Assembly (NCBI GenBank): GCA_036023115.1 | Contig: JAYKKT010000089.1 | Coordinates: 19,339,001 to 19,403,000 of the forward strand | From: Brasenia schreberi | Lineage: Eukaryota; Streptophyta; Magnoliopsida; Nymphaeales; Cabombaceae | Direction of reading: 5' to 3' | DNA: 64,000 bases | Notes under the pieces: generated by a model | The model's database searches: none | The model's input: the letters and a program-made list of their open reading frames with translations, nothing else | Told to the model about the DNA's origin: nothing | Part shown: positions 58,501-64,000 of the stretch, piece by piece | How the letters are laid out: the number at the start of each line of letters is the position of its first letter | Position numbering within the stretch: position 1 is the first letter of the stretch | Position numbers and translations under genes: made by a program

Positions 58501-58642
58501 CTCGAATGGGCATCGATTTATTTTAGCAGCCACGGAGTATTTCTCCAAGTGGGTGGAAGCCATTTCCCTAACCAACGTGATGGGACAACATGTGGTGGCT
58601 TTCATCAGGAGGAATATCTTGGCTCGATTTGGGGTTCCATGA
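55556..58642 (+). pseudogene. E1 pol, first copy (RT to mid-integrase)
   Basis: The start ATG at 55556 follows TTTGTAGGT. A ~14-base deletion near 55808 shifts the frame; 55818-58157 then carries RT (YVDD near 56671), the degenerate RNase H and the second RNase H. A one-base loss near 58098 shifts again to 58154-58642, with the integrase zinc module and core to RFGVP, then TGA (58640-58642). At that point the sequence jumps back to RT. Confidence 0.9.
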
Positions 58643-61230
58643 GATCCAAAACCCGATGCACTCATATCGAATGTTTGCAAAAGATTTTCGAAAGGCTTAG
58701 GCTTTACAAAGTAAAGCTAAACCCTAAAAAATGTGTATTCGGGGTAGAGTCTGGAAAGCTTCTAGGCTTTATGGTTAGCCAAAGCCATCATAGACATGGC
58801 TACACCCTCCAATCTCACAGAAATTCGTAGCCTCCAAGGTCGATTACAGTCCGTTCACTGATTTATATCAAATCTGGCGACTAGATGCGAACCCTTCAAC
58901 AAACTGTTGAGGAAGGGTACGAAATTTTCATGGGATGACGATGGCCAAAAGTCCTTCGAGAGACTAAAGGCATACTTGGTTAATCCCCCCGTTTTGAATC
59001 CTCCAAAGCAAGGAAAACCGCTTTTACTTTACATTTCCGTGCATGCAAATGCTTTGGGAGCTCTATTAGCTCAATACGAGGATGACACCCATAAAGAGTA
59101 TGCCATCTACTATATTTCGAAAACTCTCTTGGCTTATGAAAGGAACTATCAAGCCATGGAGAAGACGTGCATGGCCCTAGTTTGGGCCTGCCAGAAATTT
59201 AGACACTATTTCCTAGATCATGAGATCTGGATAGTGTCCAAGCTTGATCCAATCAAGCACTTATTCAAAAAACCCATTCTCACTGGTAGATTGGGCAAAT
59301 GGCAACTCCTTATAGAGTATGACCTAAAATACCATCACCAGATCTCCATTAAGGGGCAAGCCCTAGCTGACTACGTGGTTGAGTTCCCCCTGGAGGATGC
59401 ATATCCCACACTTAATGAAATGCCTGATGAAGGCATATTACAAAACCACTTTCAAAAGCACATTTTGGCAAACTCTTTCGAAAACCAAGTGTGGAAGATG
59501 CACTTCGATGGGGCACGAAACCAACGAGGGGCTGGTGCTGGGGTCATCCTCATCTCCCTTGAAAAGGGCGAGATTCCCATAGCAATCCGCCTAGATTTCG
59601 AATGTTCCAATAACATAGCTGAATATGAAGCACTCATTCAAGGTTTAAAGATTTCGAAAACTCTAGGGGCATCATGCATCGAGGTCTTTGGAAATTTGCT
59701 CCTTGTTATAAACCAGGTTTTGAAAATTTGGCAAGTACGTAACGAAAAACTACTTCCATATCACGAGTTGGCCACTCGATTGGTTGAGTCATTCCAATCG
59801 TGTAAACTCACACATGTAGGAAGAGAGGATAATGGCATTGTTGATGCCCTCTCCTCCTTGGGTTCAGCCCTAAAGGTCGATCCCATTTCGGGGACCCGAT
59901 CTTTAGAAATATGGCATGCACCCAACCCATCCACACACGATTTGGATATTTGCCAAAATAACCCAGATTTTGTTGAAAAACCTTGGTTTTACGACATCAA
60001 ACATTTTCTAGAAAATGGGGGATTCACCGAGGATGCCACATCCAAAGATAAGGCATTCATCCATAAAATTTCGACCCGATACACCGTTCTGGGTGGGGTT
60101 TTGTATAAAAAAAGCTTTACTGGCATCCTACTTAGATGTGTCGATCTAGAGGAGGCTAGGAAGTTATGCATGAGTTCCTCGATGGAGAATGTGGAGGCCA
60201 TGTTAATGTCAATATGCTGGCAATGAAAATACTTAGAGCGGGCTATTTTTGGTCCACCCTGAAAAAGGACTGTCACGATCATGTTAGAAAGTGTCATCCA
60301 TGTCAAGTGCATGGGCACGCCATTCATATCCCATCATCTGCATTGCATTCCGTGGTCAGCTCCTGGCCATTCACCATGTGGGCATTTGACATCGTAGGCC
60401 CTATATTTCCAAAAGCCTGAAATGGGCATCGATTCATTTTAGCAGCCACTGAGTACTTCTCCAAGTGGGTGGAAGCGATCTCCCTGACCAACGTACAGGG
60501 GCAACATGTGGTGGCTTTCATTAGGAGGAATATCTTGGCTCGATTTGGGGTTCCACGAGACCTTGTGTCTGATAATGGCACCCCATTCAAGAATGAGCGG
60601 ATGGTTAAGTTGTGCAACATGTATGGCATAACTCACCACTTCTCCTCGCCCTACTACCCTCAAGGCAACGGCCAAGCCGAAGCCACGAACAAGACTCTCA
60701 TTAGTATAATTGAGAAGACTTTAGAGAAGAGTAGGACGTGGCACGAGAAGCTGGATGAAGCCTTATGAGCTTATAGGACTTCCATCCGAACTCCCACGAA
60801 TGCCACACCATTCGAATTGGTCTATGGCACAAACGCCATTCTTCCCATTCATACTCAATTGCATTCATTCCATACATCCATAGCACTCGACCTCCCCTTA
60901 GAGACGCTTCAGCATGCTAGGATGGCCGAACTAGATTTGCTAGATGAGAGGCGACTCCTTGCTATGGATCATGCTCATGCATACCGGCAAAGGATAGCCC
61001 GACATTATGGCAAACACATGAGACCTCGCCACTTTGAAGTGGGGGATCTGGTTTTGAAAATCATACACTATCGTGGCCCACATCCATTTGGAAAGTGGCG
61101 CCCCAAGTGGGATGGACTGTATGTTGTACATGCAACCACCACGAACAACTCATATTGGTTGATCGATGTAGAAGGTAGGAATTTAGCAGATCCTATCAAT
61201 ATTCAATACTTAAAGAAGTATTATGTATAG
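58643..61230 (+). pseudogene. E1 pol, second diverged copy (RT end to integrase end)
   Basis: From TCCAAAACCCGATG at about 58645 the sequence repeats 56692-58642 and then continues to the natural integrase end (TAG at 61228-61230). It is not a perfect duplicate: it lacks ~36 bases near 58783, has a stop near 58860 and frameshifts near 60168, and stops at 60418 and 60766. At several places it is closer to E3 than to the first copy (for example GTTGAGTC near 59784). It includes RNase H, second RNase H (one Asp position reads GNLLLV), the zinc module, DDE and the C-terminus. Confidence 0.88.
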
Positions 61231-62306
61231 GATTTGGGTTAAATTCCCATTTTCGAAAACCTTCAGGGATAGCTACTTAGAGACTTGAAAGTAAGCTTCA
61301 AAGGCAAATCGAGTGAGAGAATTCGCACTTGTGAAAGAGTGGAGTCTTCCAAATCGTGGTTACATTTCAAAATTCTTCTTCTTACAAAGAAAGGCCTAGT
61401 TCAATATAGCAAGATACTTGCAAGTAGTACGTGCTATTTCTAAATAGGCTGATCTGGAATGGATCGAGTGTGACCTTGGGATAAGTCCTCCCCTCTTCTC
61501 TTCTCCCTCCAAAAGGAAAACATGGCCCAAATAAAGGAAATTTTCCCATCCAAAGTCTCCTTCCAAAAGAAAGAAACCAGAATCCAAAAGAAAAAATCGA
61601 TTCTCTTGTGAAAAAAAAAGAGGGATTAAAGAAAAAAATACTCTCAAAGGGAGACCCTCTATGAAAAAAAGGAAAAAGAGGCTAAAAGCTCAAAAAGAGC
61701 AGTTTTTCGCCTTCTATGCCTTAAACCACGGGACGCTTCAGAAGGGACCGTGGTATCTCTTTCCCATCCCTGGCTTATCCCAAGCTAAAACTTGGTTCAT
61801 TTCGAGGAATCCTAAAGTAAAAATAGGATTTACTTACTTAAATTTCATTTTGTTTGAGAATTTGATGTTTCGAATAAGACGTAGGAATTTGAAATACAAC
61901 TTGTTTTCTTATAAAACCTCTGCTAGATAAGACGAAGAGCTCGAGATCCTTAGGATTGAGACTCAAGACAGTTGTCCCTTTTGTAAATAGCTTTTGTAAA
62001 TAAATTTTGAAAAAATCGAACATCGAACAACATAGGATCTGCTCACTTGGAGCAGTAGGCCTTATAAGTCTCAAGAGTTCGACCATATCTGGTCTCTGGG
62101 AGGTCTCCACTCTTGGCACCCCACCCATGTCATGCATCTGCATTTCCACACATAGGCACTTTTATAACATGATCCCATTTTAGGACCAGAAACTGTTTTG
62201 TATATCCCTTTGGCGTGATATATCCTCCTACCAGGGTTTTAAAAGTGAGATTTTGCTAAAGATTGGGACGATCCCATATTTTCGTGGATAGATCTAGGGA
62301 GACATT
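61231..62306 (+). other. E1 3' untranslated region, truncated
   Basis: Aligned with 49711-50800 of E2, including the CCACGG...CCGTGG hairpin near 61725-61755. It ends at AGGGAGACATT, about 70 bases before the polypurine tract should occur, where E5 begins. Confidence 0.8.
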
Positions 62307-64000
62307 TGTAGACGCGCGAAAAATCCCGACGCCTCTTCGCCTTTTCTGGGCTTGGAGTGGATCCTCTCGTGCATCTAAGGCCTATTTATGTAAACAGGGC
62401 GTGCCAGCTAGCTTACCTAAGCTAACGAAGATATATTTTAAACTGACTTCTAATCGTGGCGACTGTGAGCAAGTGAGCTCTTGTTGTTGCAGACCTTCTT
62501 GCACCGATGCGCAAGGGTCAGTCTGTACGCTTTGCAAAAATCGAGTTTTTGGGATAGAAAGCCTATGAAGCGGTTCGAGGTGTCTAATTCGGGTCTTTTA
62601 GATGCGATTGCAGATTTTAGATCACGTGGATTTGCACGTGCCTAAGTCTTTCCTTTTATCCCTTTATGGGCCACCTAGTTTGTGTGTTATGAACACTCCA
62701 CTACATGGGCGAATTTGAGTGGGGCTTGCTTTGATGCAATATGCGTCCTACCTCGTGGTATGGCGTAGATGCAATGCAAACTCACGTTACTCCAAAGGGA
62801 AAACCCGAATGTAAAGACAATGCCGAAGGGAAATAACCGAAGGAAAATAACCGAAGGGAAATGACTTGTAATGTAAATGCCGAAGGGAGATACGTATATA
62901 GAGTATGTATATGGGCCCTTACTCAGGTCTAGCAAATAAGAGCGAAGGCTCAATGTGGGTGCATGCTTGAATTGAAAGACTTACACACACGACATGAAAT
63001 TTAAACCCAAATATAACTTGCAGTATGGCCTTGATTAAGGTCTTGGGAATAAGAGCGAAAGCTCAATGTGTGTGAGTGCTTGAATTGAAGTACTACGCAC
63101 ACAACATGAAATTAAACCCAAATAGTATAACACGGCCCTTACTTGGGTCTTTCAAATAAGAGCGAAGGCTCAATGTGTGTGAGTGCTTGAATTGAAAGAC
63201 TTACACACACGACATGAAATGAAAACCCAAATAGTATAGGTCGGCCCTTACTTGGGTCCTTCAAATAAGAGCGAACGCTCAATGTTTGGGTAGGTTGTGG
63301 GCTAGGGGTGGTTTAGAGGTTTAGGGTTTAGCTAGGTGGGTTGGTTCTAGGGTGAGGTTTAGTGAGGTAGGTTAGGTGATTAGGCTAGGTTTAGGCTAGG
63401 TTTTGGGTAATTAACCTAGGTTTAGGGAAGGATTATGGAAGTGGGTTAGGTGATTAGGTTGGGATTAGGCCAGGATTAGGGAAGTGGGTTAGATGATTAG
63501 GCTCAGATTAGGGCCGGATTAGGGTGGAAGGCTAGGATTAGGTGTTTTTGATTAGGTTTAGGTGAAGGAGCTCCCTTTGCATGGCCCATAGACCTTAACC
63601 ATATCATGTTGGTGCAGGCCTAGGTTAGGTTTTGGCTAATTACAAGCTTAAACCCACTTAATTAGGCTAAATCACATGATTAACCCCAAACTTGACACAC
63701 AAGTCAAGCTTAATTACAACACTCTTTGATCTTATCCACCCCCCCTCTCTCTCATGCCCATAATCCCACGTGAAATTCAAGTGGGCCCCACCTCCATTTA
63801 TGAGAAGGTGATGTGGGCCATGGATATGGATATTGGGTTGGATTTTTTAATCCAAATCCAAATCCAAGTCCATACATGGTTTGGATTGGGATCTGGATAT
63901 ATATGGTCCAGATCCGATCCAAACTGAACTCTGAATCCTTCGAGCTACGTTCAAAATGGACGGTTTGTGTGGGGCCTGACAGCATCAGTGCTCCGTCTGC
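62307..64000 (-). mobile_element. E5: minus-strand family A LTR, entering at the right edge
   Basis: The plus strand starts TGTAGACGCGCG, the reverse complement of the LTR-A end, so this is the 3' end of a minus-strand LTR. It holds PBS-core copy (62397-62406), U5 hairpins (62407-62426, 62498-62515), tandem units and the CCTAA-rich U3. Between about 63285 and 63290 it jumps from the tandem repeats straight to U3, losing ~1.2 kb including TATA, leader and the GGAG hairpin. Its sequence is closest to the E1 LTR. Confidence 0.85.

Larger units (their letters stand above)
20644..62306 (+). mobile_element. E1, Ty3/gypsy (Tat-type) element, outer member of the nest
   Basis: The 5' LTR, PBS, gag, protease, RT, RNase H, second RNase H and integrase are present in order. 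Coding is split by E2 (25779-54288). Without E2, E1 is about 13.1 kb. Its pol is chimeric, with a partial second copy of RT to integrase from 58643. The 3' UTR ends ~70 bases short of the expected polypurine tract, where minus-strand E5 begins at 62307, so the 3' LTR is outside the window. Numerous stops and frameshifts make it non-autonomous. Confidence 0.88.

Overview
The window is plant nuclear DNA, almost entirely layered LTR retrotransposons. Evidence for a seed plant: Ty1/copia and Ty3/gypsy elements of plant type, a plant-style J-domain gene with short GT-AG introns, and telomere-like CCTAA-rich LTRs. I see no bacterial, organellar, rRNA, tRNA or CRISPR sequence. The species cannot be named from this sequence.

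Left part (1-17754). A long AT microsatellite lies at 254-377. A decayed Ty1/copia element (copia-1, 763-5687, both LTRs and a 5-bp target duplication with one mismatch) sits inside the 5' LTR of an older copia element (copia-2, about 739-9916). Then comes the only convincing host gene: a four-exon J-domain (DnaJ/HSP40-like) protein at 11339-13340, 253 residues, with an intact frame across three canonical introns. Further right are low-copy DNA, a minus-strand copia gag-integrase remnant (about 15540-17100) and an unassigned stretch.

Right part (17755-64000). This is a nest of Ty3/gypsy elements of the Tat type (gag, protease, G-patch-like segment, RT, degenerate RNase H, a second archaeal-type RNase H, integrase), all with very long LTRs (2.4-3.4 kb). 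E0 is a minus-strand element of LTR family C; its 3' LTR is 17755-20152. E1 (family A, plus strand, from 20644) was inserted into E0. E2 (family A, 25779-54288, TSD CCCCC) was inserted into E1. E3 (family B, 30589-44348, TSD GCCAC) was inserted into E2. E5, another family A LTR on the minus strand, interrupts the 3' end of E1 at 62307 and runs off the window. Reading around the insertions restores the gag-protease order of E1 and E2. E3 is youngest: its LTRs differ by roughly ten events over 2.86 kb by eye. All gypsy copies carry frameshifts or stops, so none looks autonomous as assembled.

Most interesting signal. LTR families A, B and C are largely unlike one another but share short ordered modules. 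These are a GTAAG splice-donor-like site, 59-61 nt before a GGAG/CTCC hairpin flanked by TGTAATA motifs; two U5 hairpins whose stems are kept by compensatory changes; and, directly after the second hairpin, a copy of the primer-binding-site core about 90-110 nt upstream of the real PBS. Together with a splice-acceptor-like tract between protease and RT, this suggests a structured, possibly spliced leader RNA. The base patterns are read directly; the functions are inference.
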